From Salvator merianae (lineage: Eukaryota > Chordata > Lepidosauria > Squamata > Teiidae), in NCBI GenBank assembly GCA_003586115.2, contig QVOM02000102.1:2768899-2832898 (forward strand): a stretch of DNA of 64,000 nucleotides, written 5' to 3'. The translations under genes were made by a program, and so were the position numbers. The notes below the pieces were generated by a model, which was not told where the DNA came from, did no database searches, and saw nothing but the letters and a program-made list of their open reading frames with translations. Positions 35,400 to 47,881 of this stretch are shown piece after piece (the stretch's first letter is position 1; every line of letters starts with the position of its first letter).

Positions 35400-37400
35400 T
35401 GAACAAAAAAAGGAATAACTTGTTCACCAATACAGATTTAACTATCAAAAGATAAAGGAGCTTTGAACAAGAATTACACATGAAGGAGGAGTGCAATCCT
35501 ATCAGTTGCTAATAGTGAAGATGACAGCTGAATGTGAATGCCACTTGCTGGGGAAGAACTGCAGGAAAAAATCTGTTGTACTTATGTCCTGCTTCTCCTG
35601 AGCAACTGCTTAACTAATGAAAGAAGTAGGATGCTGAACTAAATAGAAACATTGTCCAATTCAACATGCAGCTTCCTGGTATTCTGGCCTCCTGATTTGT
35701 GTCATTCTTTCCATTATGCATGTACTTTAAAGGTGACCAAGGTGTGCACAGTGATTCAACTGAATGAATGCTTCCCTTTCCAGAACTGGAGCAGACTGTT
35801 TTTTTGTTTGCTTCGTTTGCTTTGCTTTTAATGGGGTATTTATATGCAGATTTCAGAGGAGAATCTATAGCACCATCCACAAGGGCACCATGCACACAGA
35901 CATCCAAAGATCTAGGCATCCAGATGGCCCCACCCTCAACTGACTCCTGAGCTGACACACCTCTCAAAGTGACACACCAGTATTTCATCTTGAAGAACTC
36001 TGAGGGGTGAGGGATTTATATCCTCCCCCATGTGGATGCATAGATGTAGATAGAAGGTGACTTGAGGATTGAAGAACTTGCCAGAACTGCCTTCTTTAGG
36101 CTTCTTTAACTTTCAGTACCATTTCCAGTCCTTTGAAGGGAATCCAAGCAGGGTCAGCACTACTGTGAGTGAACATTCCTCTTGCAGTAGTATTTGGAGA
36201 GCCACAATAAGGGGCACAGCATGTGCCCACCTCTTTAAACATTCCCAAGCCAACCAATTATTTGGTTCTCAGCTTCTTCCAAGCTCTGTCCTGGTGGAGC
36301 CTCTAGGTCACCTTGCTTCAAGTGTTTAATAGGGATTTCTGACATTTTTACTAAAAGAATGACAAGCACAGGGGTTCGAAGTTGGATATGGTGTGCATAA
36401 AACAGAAGTGTCCTGTTGCAAAGAAAGTTGTGTTATATCAAGACAAATTCATATTCCAATATTAATATTGCCTCAGAGTTGACAGGCAAATGTCTTTCAT
36501 ACTAGTTGCTATCTGAATCTATAGAACCGAAGTATGTAACTGAAAAAGTCAACATTTAAGAAATCTGATTACTTCATTTATATAGAGACAGGAACAAAGA
36601 TATATAAAAATTCAAGCCATTACTTAACTATATGTTCTTGGTTGCAAGGTATACAACACCCAGCATTGAAAGGATAATATTGTACTAACTTCAACCTTAG
36701 GATCTGGTGTTCCAAAATTTGGAATGTCTTCTCCAATGAATTCATATCTCACCAGATATAACTAATGAAAGTTGAAATCATTAGTATTCCCTTTATTGGT
36801 ATTTGACAACCTTTAATAGATTACTTACCTGTGCTAAATAGACAACTGACACCTTTTCAGAGTATATTAGTGTTAAGATCAAGTTAAAAAGAAGAGTTGG
36901 TGCTGTGATATACTGATTTTATTTGATTAAATCACAGATGGCTTGTACGTTTTGAATGTTTACCATTTCATTTGTCTGTATCCATATACACCCATATTTG
37001 ATTTTAATGCAAGATTTTACAGTTTTTAAAAACGAATGAAAACCACGTAGTCTAGGCCAGGATACACACCACAGGGAAACCTGTGTTCTAAAAGAGACTG
37101 TCCTTCGGGCTTTTCTCGATTTACCTTAGATCTGGATCAGTTGATGCCATAGTCCTCATCTGCACGCTGTTGCACACTGGAGAAGTTGCACATCCTCTGG
37201 TACATCCCTTTTGCATGAGATGAAGTATATGCTGGATCCAGGGGACCAAAATGGCCTTCTTATCTGCTTCTGGGCTGGAGCAACAGCATGGAGATGAAAC
37301 ATAAGACAAAATAAGGCCCAGTCCAGGAAGGGTCCTTGGATCTTTTTGGAGACCACAAGAACTGGCTATAGGCAGGTCTGGACGTTGCAGTTCAAGTCTT
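35400..37400. other. Unassigned sequence
   Basis: No gene or repeat I can name. Frames are short (longest 124 codons, minus, 35,614-35,988) and lack motifs. Confidence 0.35.
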
Positions 37401-37625
37401 ATGAGTGCCTCGGACTCTAAGGATGAAAACTGTGTTCAACCTGAGAGCTGTTTGAACTTTGAGCAGACACAAGCCACTGGAAACCAGCAGGCAGCTCCAG
37501 GTGGCATAGAACCCAGACAATTTATCACATTACCTGACAACGAAGCACAAACATCGGCAGGAGATGTTTTAGAAACAATGGAGGATCCTGCAGAGTTGCC
37601 AACCATTACAGCCATAGAAAGATGA
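37401..37625 (+). other. Open frame of coding-like composition, unidentified
   Basis: A 74-codon frame, rich in Glu, Gln, Asp, Thr and Pro (DSKDENCVQPESCLNFEQ early, TMEDPAELPTITAIER at the end). It resembles an acidic disordered protein tail and differs from the Leu/Phe-rich chance frames around it. No start context or splice site is convincing. It could be the end of an old retropseudogene, an exon, or chance. Confidence 0.2.
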
Positions 37626-37837
37626 CAAGCCAAACATAGGCAATGGGACAGGAATGAGTTTCTTTAGGAAGCCTCCCTCTTTCCAAATAAATTTCAGTAC
37701 ACAGGGGATCAAAAATCAGTTGGGTCGAATCTAAGAAAGGTTTTAAATCAGTTCCTTGTCCCTCCATACATTCCATTGTCCCCATATATGAACTGCTGCT
37801 AAAATTTACACTTTTACACATTTTTCAAACACAGCAT

Positions 37838-37840
37838 GTG

Positions 37841-37884
<44 letters not shown>
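37838..37884 (+). repeat. (GT)n-(GA)n compound microsatellite
   Basis: About 8 GT then about 15 GA units. Confidence 0.85.
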
Positions 37885-37886
<2 letters not shown>

Positions 37887-37953
37887 CACAACATGTGTTT
37901 TTAGGCATAAAGGCAACAAAAAATGATAACATATTAATAAATTGAAGGAATGC

Positions 37954-39215
37954 TGTTAAAGGCCGAGCTCTGGGAAGATATTTTGGGGAAATTAGCTTCT
38001 GCCCAGATATTAGACCTTAAGTAGGGATCGATATTTTGGTTCTGGTTTTAATAACGCTAAATTGACATAGGAAATGCAAATAAAGAGGAGGTAGTCATTG
38101 AAAAGAATGGTGCATCTTTTATTATAACCCAGCAAAAAGATTGAAATCCAAAGAAATAGCCATAAACAAAGTAATTTGTTAGAATCAGCCAGTTTCATAG
38201 GTAGGATAGGTAGTTTGGCATTTGGAAAGCAAAAAGAAAAAGGCTTGGCTCCAAACTAAGTAAGGAGACCTATTTAGTGTGTGTAAAAGAGATAGAAGGC
38301 GGGGGGGGGGGAGAGAAAGAGAGAGAGAGAGTCTGGAAGAAGCTAGCAATGGAGACTAAAGAATGTCCTCAGCACTAAGGGATAACTCTCACCATCTGTA
38401 GTCTTCTCCAGATGAAACTTCATTATGGCAAAAAGGACAATCTGGGGGAAAAGATGCATGGGTCTCTTGCAGGCCAAAAATGCATGAAAAATCAGAGAAT
38501 GGGATGTAGACACGGCTCCACAACCCTTACTCCTTTAGAAGCAAAAACAGCTCTTTTGCCAAGGGGCATAGAGAGAGATATGGAATCCCTCTTTTAGTGA
38601 AATCAGCTCAAAAAGGGAAAATAAAGGAAACTGCAAGCAGTGAATCAGGCAGCTCCTTGGAAAAATCTGTTCTTTCTCCATTTCAGGGAGGTAAAAATCA
38701 GCTCTTAGCGAAGGTAAAAATGGCGCTGAGATGTTTTCTTCTTCTTCTGCTCCATAATGTCTTCTCCTCCTTCCTCAGCTCCTGCTAACTCCACTCTTCT
38801 CCTAACTTCCTAATAGAAAAACCTGAACTTTTTATATTCTTTTTCCCAAATAGAAAAAGGAGGAAACTTATTTTAGCAGAGCAAACATGTGCTTTTTCAC
38901 GTAGACAGATAGAGAGATAACTACTCTGGTTGATTAGCTTAAATGGTGCTGTTTGCATTCTTAATGAGAAGTTCTCTAGGTGTAGATTTGAACAATGGAC
39001 TAGTTGATGGCCAGATAGTTGCCCAACCTTTTGTTAACTATTAATGCGTAATTTCCTGAGCTTCTCTGAGCCAGGTTAACTTATTCAAGAGATAAGCAGA
39101 GAAAATCAGTTTCTACAGAGTCCAGGGATTCTGGTCAGATTCTGTATTTATATAGTTATATTTCATAAGGTCCATATCCATTTGCATATAATAATGTCTC
39201 ATGGCTACAATGCTG
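37954..39215 (-). mobile_element. LTR type A, copy 2 (solo)
   Basis: Starts TGTTAAAGGCCGAGCTCTGG. Shares TCTGGTTTTAATAACGCTAAA (38,039) with copy 1. Its 38,200-38,870 part is the reverse complement of 63,050-63,740, including the AAAAACCTGAACTTTTTATA phrase (38,816). The complement of its CTTTTATTATAACC region carries the polyadenylation signal. A G-run plus GA array sits at 38,300-38,331. The right boundary is approximate, and no primer-binding site or gag/pol sequence adjoins it. Confidence 0.7.
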
Positions 39216-39479
39216 CTGAAATATAAACCTCTTTCAAAATAATTACGTATACAGTCCAATGTAGAACTTGTCAAATGGAACTGGATCATTCCAGCTGAAA
39301 TCATTCCTGCTGAAACCATTCCCAGCTGGAGAAGTCCATCTGCCCCAGAACAAGGCCATCTGTATTTGGTATGGCTGTTCCAGCATAGTCCTTCCATTTT
39401 ACCACTCTGAAGCACCTGCTAAACTGGCCCACAGTAATGTGCTCACTTCTGTATGTCTCCCTGGGCCTGGAAGAAGACC

Positions 39480-39481
<2 letters not shown>

Positions 39482-39529
<48 letters not shown>
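39482..39529 (+). repeat. (TA)n microsatellite
   Basis: About 24 TA units, next to unassigned sequence. Confidence 0.9.
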
Positions 39530-39530
<1 letters not shown>

Positions 39531-40245
39531 TGCTGTCCCAGTCTAAGTGATAATTATGGGTCATCTAGAACAGGCCACACATCATTCAATGCAGATGGAC
39601 CATCCAAGCAGGTTATGTGGCCTCTCTGTTCTACATCAGAGTATGGAATAGAGAGATCCAGAAGGGGGCTGCACTTATCTACCTGCATTTGAAACCAGTG
39701 AGCCAGGAGCAGGCAGGCCTGATGATTCTGAATACAGGAAGGCATAAATGCAATCAGTGCCATCTGCAGAATGGTGCTGGTCCAGATCAGCCCACTCCTC
39801 ATCCTTGAAGTTCACACAAGCTTTGCAGCCAGATTCTCATGCCTCTGAGGGTTAAGAACAATGTTACTTGCCTTGGGGCCTCTGAGGAATTCATTTCAGC
39901 AGTGTGCTATGGCATGGCAATTAAATGCATCCCCTGCTTGTCCCAAACATGGGAAATGTGCCTTCTGCATGCCCCCTGTGTTCTGGATCAGGGTTGCTGA
40001 TCTGCTGACCCAAATAAACAATGTACCAGTAATCCTGATCAGGGCTTCCCTGATCCCAATTGTTGTTTGTCTAAAGTAGATGAAGCAGATCAGCAAGGTG
40101 CAGCACCCCGTAGTTCACATTAAAGTTTGGATCTATCTGGACCAGAACCTTATTTTGCAGGCCCTTAATCCAGATTAAGGTCCCATGCAGAAAGAGCCTT
40201 CACCTCACACTGTACTGGTTTATCAGTCAGAGTAGAAAGGCCCAT
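39530..40245. mobile_element. Possible Harbinger-like element, left end not found
   Basis: It shares phrases such as CTTCTGCATGCCCCCTGTG (39,963) and TCTGGATCAGGGTT with pieces near 43,237 and 57,180. A right-end-like GCAGAAAGAGCC occurs at 40,188-40,199 and another, GTAGAAAGGCCC, at 40,227. No confident left terminus or duplication. Confidence 0.3.
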
Positions 40246-41431
40246 AGAATCAATTGTCCATCAGATAAAGGGCTGACTTTAGAAGCACTAAATTCTTAGT
40301 TCCTTAGTTCCTCTGGAAGCTATTTTATATGACTTTGCCATAGTAAAATATCATCATAAGATTTCTAAAATATACTCCAAAGTATCTCCTGGCACTGGTG
40401 CCAGGAAACCATGAAGTAAGAACATGACAACAAGCAGAATTCACTGGCAATAGGCCTGCATAGAAATGAGAGAAAATTCAAGAAACTATTTTGTTTTATT
40501 ATTATTGCTTTAAGAAACTCCTGATGTGACAGCAAGACTACTTACCTGAAGGCTTTTCCACATCCCCAATTTAGATCAAGACATTCTTACTGACTAGACC
40601 TCAAATATATTCTCTTGAGATTTGTGTTGACACAAATTCTTTACATGTGAGATTGTACTCCCCTCTTTCTTTTTTCACTACTGCAGAAAGTGAAAATAAA
40701 AATGTTTGTGTGTGGGAAAATCATACTGAATTGAAAACAGCAATAGACATAGCCCTTTTGATCCCTAAGAACATGTACTCAATGCATTTCCTTTTTCTTT
40801 TTTATTTCCTTTCTTGTTTCAAGAGAAACCTTACAGACTTTGAACTATTTGATTCTAGAAGTCTTCCTACAAAAAGTAAAGTAATTCTGTATGTTTCCTT
40901 TTACATTTGTGAAAGAACCTGAAGGCTTTTGTTTTGTTTTGTTCTGATTACTATATTTTTAAAGGGATATAAATATTTTAAAGTGTGATGAAAACAGAGA
41001 TTGAAAGCAATGTCTTTTTCTGTAGGAATTCTCAGTAATATTACCTGACATTTTTGTGAAAGTTAAGGTTATAGACATTATTCAATTTTTAAGTCTTACT
41101 TGCTTATGCTATAACATTTTGCTTGGTAGATAGGAATATTTAAGCTCATTAGTTGAAAGAAATATTTGCTTGTTGGAGTGAATTAGCAGAAAACACTAGA
41201 CATTTATTAGGCAAACTTTGCTACCTTAAAGGATCAGAATTATAAATGATTTTCAGCACTTCTTTTTTTTTTTTTTTTTTTTTAAGAGCCTCTCAAAATA
41301 TTTGATTTAGGAAATCTCCATTCATTGGTTTTCAATGCACCTTTAGAAAAAAAAAAAAGAATTTTCTGAAACTGCACTGGATGGAAAACAGGTAAAATCA
41401 CAATAACTGTAGTTACAGTATTCACTATAGA
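40246..41431. other. AT-rich unique sequence with a 21-base T-run
   Basis: The T-run is at 41,263-41,283. Frames such as 40,647-40,922 show no motif. No gene recognised. Confidence 0.4.
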
Positions 41432-42765
41432 TGTATGATTGTAGCCATGTGCTTCCCAGAATCCCCTACTTTGAAAGTGAAGTGCCAACCAAGGTGCAGC
41501 TCTGTTGAGATGCAGACAGCCTGGACATTATATGAATACTGTGCAATTGTCATATCATTGGCATTTGGGCTGGAAGTACAGAATTATGATCAGAAAACCT
41601 GAGATTTATGTATCAGGCTATATCAAAGATCCAAAAATACACTTTTGAAAAAGCCTTCATTCTGGCAAGGAAGGACAAGATTGCAAAACAAGTGATTTGT
41701 CTGCAGCACAAAAGTTGAAGAAATCTGCATTTGCAAAGGATGCCCAGACAGGAAATTAAGTATCTCAATAACTGTTTATGAATTCTATAAGAAAAACAAA
41801 GCACTAAAGAATAAGACCTATTTGGCAACCCAAACCACCTTTATTTACAATAAATATTGTAGAGACCTTTATCTGGAAAGCTGGTTAGGCTTAATGTGTT
41901 CAGATTTAACCTATTGTTCCTAGTCTGATTGGATCACTGTCTGCAGTGGAGCCAAGACATCAACTCGGAAGTGTAAACAAATTCTCTTCGTTCTGAAGCC
42001 ACTGTCCCTCTGCCCCTCCTTCACCAATCACCTGTATGGAACCTCCAGACCCTGCCTCATGGGTTGCACCTTCTCCTTGTTTAATTTTTCTGCCTCTCTT
42101 CTCACCTGGAGATTGTCATTCATCTGTATGGAACCTCCAGCCACTGCCCTCTGGGATGGCTTGTAGGGACAGAGCCTCTGTTCCCAGAAACAGATAATAT
42201 AAAAATAAGACACCAGGAGCAGCTTTTTCTCTTTCTCCTCCCCGATCTTCTATCCAGCAGAGTTCTTCCAGTCCACTTTCATCTCATCTGCCTGAACACC
42301 AAGTCTGTTTCATGTCAGTGAGGGTGAGAACCAACAGCTCCTGGTTAGGTATATTTGTATACAGTATTTTTGGGTTAGGTTCTTTCGTTCCTCTTCACTA
42401 AGCCATTCAAACTGCCAAAGTTCACCTTGGATTTCTTTCCTGTGCCAAGTTACTGCTCCTTATTTGGATTGCCCTGTGGCCATGCCATACATTGGGATTC
42501 CCTTTTGCTTTTTTTTAATCTCCTTGAAGTGTTCTTTGCAGTACCCAACAGAAATTGCCATTTTTCTCTTTGATGCTGCTCTCATAATAAAATATTTTAT
42601 TTATCGAAGAAACTGCCTTTTGGAATGTATCTTGCCTGCTGCTTGCATTGTTTTAATGGAGTACTTGTCAATTTATTGCTACAAAAGCCATAAAGTTCTA
42701 AAGACCTTGTTGGGGTTCATGGTTAGACTAGCTAATTTCCCCACATAATACACATGTCTAGACCA
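41432..42765 (+). mobile_element. LTR type C, copy 2 (uninterrupted)
   Basis: 1,334 bp beginning TGTATGATTGTAGCC and ending GTCTAGACCA; it aligns with both halves of 719-3,558. A candidate polyadenylation signal (CATAATAAAATATTTT, about 42,582) is followed by TGGAGTACTTGTCAATTTATT and ACAAAAGCCATAAAG, a U5-like end that also resembles the U5 of type A (GTACCTCCTC ... TTATTAAAACC) and the fragment at 55,700. This suggests the LTR types are related. No internal region, hence a solo LTR. Confidence 0.65.
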
Positions 42766-43096
42766 TGACTAGTAATGGTGCATGATCCTACCGATAAGCT
42801 TCATCCTACAGTACTGTGAGCAAAATTCTGAACAATATAAAGAAGTCTCTTGTTCTCTGCACAGAAGGTGGTTTTTACCAAGTTTCTATGCCCTCGAAAA
42901 TTCCTTAAAAAATTTCTTCTATTGACTATTAGATTTCATTTGTTAACTAAGAATCAATACATTTGCTGATAGACATATACACCAATACTGAACCAGCACT
43001 AAACCAGCACTTTAAAAACAGAAACATAGCTTAATCATGGAAATGTGTTTGGTATTGTTGTGTAATAACTAGAATAGGGCATTAGACAGAATCATA
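42766..43096. other. Unique AT-rich sequence
   Basis: No recognised feature. Confidence 0.4.
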
Positions 43097-43300
43097 GGAC
43101 CTTTCTGCACTTACTGGGCCTGATCTGTATCATGTGGAATAATGGCAGTTTCTGGTCTTGGAGTCCCCAAGGGACTGATTTAGGTCATCTGCCCTTGTGA
43201 TGCTGAAATGGGTTCCCTGCTAGACTGGAGCAGTGAAGCATGTGCCTTCTGCATGCCTTTGTGATTTGGATTATCAGCTGTTAGTACACAGGTAGACACA
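43097..43300. mobile_element. Harbinger-like element, left end
   Basis: GGACCTTTCTGCAC begins after ATA (43,094-43,096), matching the left end at 56,945. A TGTGCCTTCTGCATGCC phrase at 43,231 is shared with 39,956. The right end was not found, so this is probably truncated. Confidence 0.4.
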
Positions 43301-43440
43301 TCTTAACTTTGTTTTCAATTTGTTGTATTTCATTTTTGATTTATAACTTATTCTGGCCAACAAACATAATAACATATTACAATAACCACTAACAGCTATA
43401 GATAACAAGCTTGCTTGAGACAGATCCTACAAACAGGAGC

Positions 43441-43570
43441 CCTGTTGCCCTTGTAATCCTGATAGTGTCTTACCCAGCTATCCTAAAATATCTGTAACAC
43501 TTTGGTCTTTAATCTCACAAGCATGCCTTTTTAGGACACTATCAGGACTACTAAGGCAGCAAAACTGGGG
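43441..43570. repeat. Fold-back repeat, about 130 bp
   Basis: Arms: CCTGATAGTGTCTTA (43,458-43,472) and its partner TTAGGACACTATCAGG (43,531-43,546), extending outward imperfectly through GTTGCCCTTGTAATC and ACTACTAAGGCAGCAAAAC. The loop is about 58 bases. No clear duplication at its edges. Probably a small DNA-transposon derivative of a different family from the 16.75-kb hairpin. Confidence 0.55.
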
Positions 43571-45472
43571 ATTTCTGCTCATTGGCATAAATGGATTGAC
43601 CTTTGTGGGAGGAGCAACCCCCAACCCTTATTCTAACACATTCATAATAATAGCAATGTAAAATACTTTCATGAAAACTTCAATCTATATCTGATTTTAT
43701 GTTTCTGCTTTGTTTGTTTTGAAAAACAAACTGCCTTAAAAAATTCTTGGTTCAAGGATAATTTGCTCCAAAATACTAAAAATATAGCCCAGTGGCACAA
43801 GTTCTCATGCGCAAAAAGTTGTCAGGATGTTGTGATACTGGAGTCCCACTAGTGTGACAAGAAGCAGATTAAGTCTGTTGCAGCTATCTCTTTCAAATTC
43901 CAAGCTAAATGGAACATATGGGGATTCTGCACTATGTATCTCGGTGAACAATATGAAGGCTGGTCTTGATCCAGATCACTCAATCTGGGCCAAGGATGGA
44001 GTGGGTCAAGGTGGTGCATGGTAGTTGCTGCAATCCCATCTCATCCTTCTTCAGAAGCCAGAGTACAAAGATTCCCCAACTTCCAAAGTTGCAAGTGGAG
44101 GGAATTATAGTGTTGCACCTCAAATGGCTCACTTCTAGTGCCATTTTTGGGATGTGATGAAATGGCATTGGACTCTGTGTGCTGCTTGGAGTGGTCTACA
44201 GCCTGGAAATATTTAGGAGGTTACTTTGAAGTTTCCCAATAAACTGTCCTCCGGCATGGCGTCTTCAAACATTTTCAATCTGTGTTCCCATATGACTGTG
44301 CAATTGCCTTTCACTATCTCTGCATCAAATAGTATTTTTTTCACCCCACCCTACAACACAGCAGCAGAAGCAATTCTGAACTTTGGGAGAGCACTATGTA
44401 TCTCATATAATTGTATATAACATTGGATAAAATACAGAGAATGCATTACTTGAACAACTCACACAGAATGGAGTGGAACATGAACATTTAAAAATAGAAG
44501 CAAAGAATAGCACTTTTTATTTATTTATTTGAAACAAGTTGCCTGGCAAAACATTTTTTGATGAGTTGTGCTCATGAAAGCTCTGACTGCATTCTGGACA
44601 GTGAAGATAAGCTCTGGATAAACATCTCACTTTGAGGTATATCATCAAAGTTTTCCAACAGTTTATAAAGGTCAAGCATTGCTATTTGGGACAAAATATC
44701 TTAATACCTAGAACAGCAGTGCCATTTGAAAACCATATGATGACTTCCTATCTACTTTTTTGCAGCCTTTCTTGCTACAGTACTTTTCAACCTATTCCTT
44801 TTTAAGTATTTTCCCCCTCATCAGTCTCCCATCTCATCACTTTAAGATCAAACATTTCCTAGTGACCCGTATCCCAAAGTCCATCTCCCCCATCACCTTT
44901 TTCTCTGCACCTGCTCTTTAGCTTCAGTAGTAAATTGATTTCTCACATGCCTTTCTGTTCCACAAGCCATGGTAAATTCTTTAAGACTTTAAAGTTAGAT
45001 TTCAAGGAAGGCATAGCAAACTGTAGCTCCAGTTAGTTGAAGGGAGGAGGCAAACAGAAAGAAATTTATAACTAACCCCTGATTAATTAATGCTGGCATT
45101 TTTTTTTTCTGTACAAACAAACAAACCCCAAAATCACTGCATATGTTAGTTTTCCTTTTGCATTTCTATCAGTTTGTTAGGAAGAATTGAGAGATAAAAA
45201 TGAAAGGAAAAATGCAGGCACGCATTTTTCTCTGATAAATCTCAATCTTCACAGCCTTTTTTGAAAAATAAAGTAACTTCTAAATATCTGCCTTTGGGGG
45301 GAAAAAATCTCTTTTTAAAAAGGAAGAAAGGAAAATAGAAAACGGAAATGAAGAATTGGGAAGGAATTAGCTAATAAAAATAAATATGTAAAAAGAATCA
45401 GGCATAAAGGGATGTGGAATAACAAAGAAGCCTATTTAAGGTCACAGTTATCTAATGTTGAGAACCTGTGAG
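43571..45472. other. Unassigned sequence
   Basis: A GGGGATTCTGCACTATG at 43,921 recalls the Harbinger-like ends but no partner was found. Short (TTTA)n at 44,517-44,531. No gene recognised. Confidence 0.35.
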
Positions 45473-45521
45473 TAGAGATGTGGACGAATTCTAAATTTGT
45501 GGTTAGGTTCAAATCAAACTG
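45473..45521. mobile_element. hAT-like element, left end only
   Basis: TAGAGATGTGGACGAATTC matches the family's left terminus, followed by 30 bases of family-like sequence that are cut off exactly where the type B LTR begins. No right end was found beyond the LTR. Confidence 0.55.
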
Positions 45522-45567
45522 TGTTAGGAGACATGTACTGGAATATACTGATTTGGGGAAATTGTCT

Positions 45568-45660
45568 TTTTGTTTGTTTGTTTCTTTTATTTTATTTTAG
45601 CATATTTTATTTTTATTGTATTTCAAGTATATAAAATTAAGTTTACATAACATTAATTAT
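45568..45660 (-). mobile_element. Short poly(A)-type retroelement tail inserted in LTR type B
   Basis: A TTTG/TTTTA-rich run followed by AT-rich sequence interrupts the alignment between the GGGAAATTGTC and the ACTAAGACTCCAGC blocks. It looks like an inverted poly(A) tail with a little 3' untranslated region. The family is not determined. Confidence 0.35.
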
Positions 45661-46334
45661 CTTTGTCCAGACACTAAGACTCCAGCAGGACCTAGCAACC
45701 AAATGGGTTTTAAAAATGGAGAATTAACCAGGATGGCAAAATAATAAGCAGGAAGTCATAAAACACTGCAAGACTACAGATTCTTCAGAAACAAGGAGAA
45801 CTTTATTAAAAATGTGAGAAGGCTCAGAATGACTAAAACAGCAAAATTGTCAAGACTGGCAGCAAAAGAATGGTTGCTAATATCAAAAATACAGCAAAAA
45901 GCAGGGGAAAATGTAATCAAACCACTACAAGCACTCAGACAGCTGTGCCAGCATACTGCAGGGCTGTTCAGTGCTCAGAAAGGCAAATGAAAACCCCAAA
46001 TGGTGTATGTGTGTGGGTGTAGAGGAGGAAAAGGCCTAACAGGAAACCCTAATCTTACAAGGGATCACGCCGAAATTTCACTCTCCATTGTAATGAAGTA
46101 TTGGTAGTGAGGATTCACTGTGTCAGCCTCCGGTCCTATGGAAGATCCAAATAGCAAAAGAGGAGAATTGTACAAAAAACACAACTCTGCAGTTCAGCAG
46201 CAATGAAGTTATACCTCTTAGGTAAGATATCTCAGCCAAGGAAGTAATCAGGATACAAAGTATTAAAAGCAAAGTTCCATTCCAGTCCAGCTTTGGACTG
46301 AAGATGTAGTTACAAGCAAGGAAAGGAAATGGAG

Positions 46335-46942
46335 TAGGAATGTACAAATTTCAATTCGTATTCAAAAATTCGTTCAAAGATTCATATTCGCAAATTCTGA
46401 TACTGAAAGGAAAATGACTTTTTTCGCACTTAGGGGTTTGCAATTGAAAATGATCTTCTGCAAGAATGGGAAAGTGGATTTCTGCCTACCAGATTGAAAG
46501 AATGAAGAAGAAAGAAGACAATCGGTAGACGAAAAAAACTGGGCGACTGGGGTGTCAAGAATATGAAATATAGAAGCAGTTTTGAGGGAAAAAAGAAGAA
46601 GAAGGAAATCGGTAGTTAAGAATGTTAGTTTATGAATTATGAATCATTTAGTGTTATTTTATATATCTAAAATAAAATTATAAAAAAATACAAAAATAAA
46701 TAAATGAAGGAATGAAGGAATAAAAAAGAAAAGGAAAAAGCCTATTCTTTTGAGAAAATGAAATTCTTTGAATGTTCACATTTTCACACTTTTCTGCTAT
46801 GAATGCGAAATCAAATGCAAAAAATGTGAAAACAAATGCAGAAAATGCATTTTTTGATAACAGAATTTGCAGATGAATCAAAAATGCGGATTTTCATATT
46901 GAAAATGAGTTGAAAACATTTTTTTTTTCATGCACATCCCTA
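46335..46942. mobile_element. hAT-like element, 608 bp, inserted in LTR type B
   Basis: Left end TAGGAATGTACAAATTTC, right end TGCACATCCCTA. The flanks aaatggag and aatggaca agree if one base has been lost, so the duplication is partial. The interior has many ATTCGNNTTCGAAT-like phrases, similar to the 49.3-kb copy. No transposase. Confidence 0.65.
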
Positions 46943-47881
46943 AATGGACAAGCATCAATTTAAAAGCCCTGTTGTGATCTTGCATTGTGGATGAAGTTCA
47001 ACAATGTGGAGGGAGAATCCAGGTGACTGTGTGTTTTCTGAATTATTTACTTGATCTGGGGTAACTTACCCTAATTCTGAACAAAGGGGGCTCACCCTAA
47101 CCCTAAAGGTTAGCTTATGGGTGAATTAACAAGTGAGTATGAGAGTTTCGTATGGCAAAGGAGGAGATAAGAGCCACATAAGTTTGGGCTGGAGCGCAGA
47201 GGTGGGACTTTTGCAGACAACCTTCTTTTGGTGACAGTTGCTTGCCTGTTGGACTGTCTGTTTACACCTTTGACTATACAAATGGAGGTGTGTCTGCTAC
47301 CAAGAATGAGAACAATGAGGTTTCGGGAGCGAAGTCTCTGCTGCAAGAAGTCTCCAATCTGGTAAAGCATCCAGTACAGAGTGACAGAATTGTGCAAAAT
47401 AGCAAAAGTATGATTGTGTAGCCAAGCAGGCAAAAAAAAAAAAATAGTTCTCAGGCAAAACTATCACATCTGAGGCAATGGTCAATGAAGGCAGAGTTTG
47501 GGTTGCAGAGCCACACTGGCTTGAAGCAGCACTTCATAGCAAAGAGCAGCAAAGAGGCGATGATCAGGAGGTAGAGAAGTGGTAAATTCAAAGTCCAAGT
47601 GTGATGTTCATATGGAAGTGATGGAGACTGAATCATGTGATACTGGGGGACACTTTCTCTTTTGTTTTTTAATCTAACAATGGGACTTTGACTTCACTAC
47701 TTGGACCTAATGGGGGCAGTTGAGCAGTACACATGTGTTCTACTGTGCTGAGTACGCAGACATGATGATGCATATAATACTGGTTTTTGGTGCCTTGTTC
47801 AGCCAATTGTTCACATGGCATGCTAGCTGCTTGCACCTCTGGCTATATAGATGAAGCTATGATGACTGATTTTATACTACA

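Larger units (their letters stand above)
45522..47881 (-). mobile_element. LTR type B, copy 2, with nested insertions
   Basis: Begins TGTTAGGAGACATGTACTGG and ends near TACTACA. It shares the AAAATGGAGAATTAACCAG block (45,715), the CTTTATTAAAAAT polyadenylation complement (45,801) and a 550-bp block at 47,330-47,881 with copy 1. Two segments are absent from copy 1: a T-rich stretch at 45,568-45,660 and a hAT-like element at 46,335-46,942. Excluding them it is about 1.65 kb. No gag/pol remnants. The CCCTAACCCTAA at 47,091-47,102 is two telomere-like units within it. Confidence 0.65.

Noticed and set aside
37820..37953. Primer-binding site beside the type A LTR at 37,954
   Set aside because: The bases next to the LTR end (complement of ATTGAAGGAATGC) do not resemble a tRNA 3' end, supporting a solo LTR.
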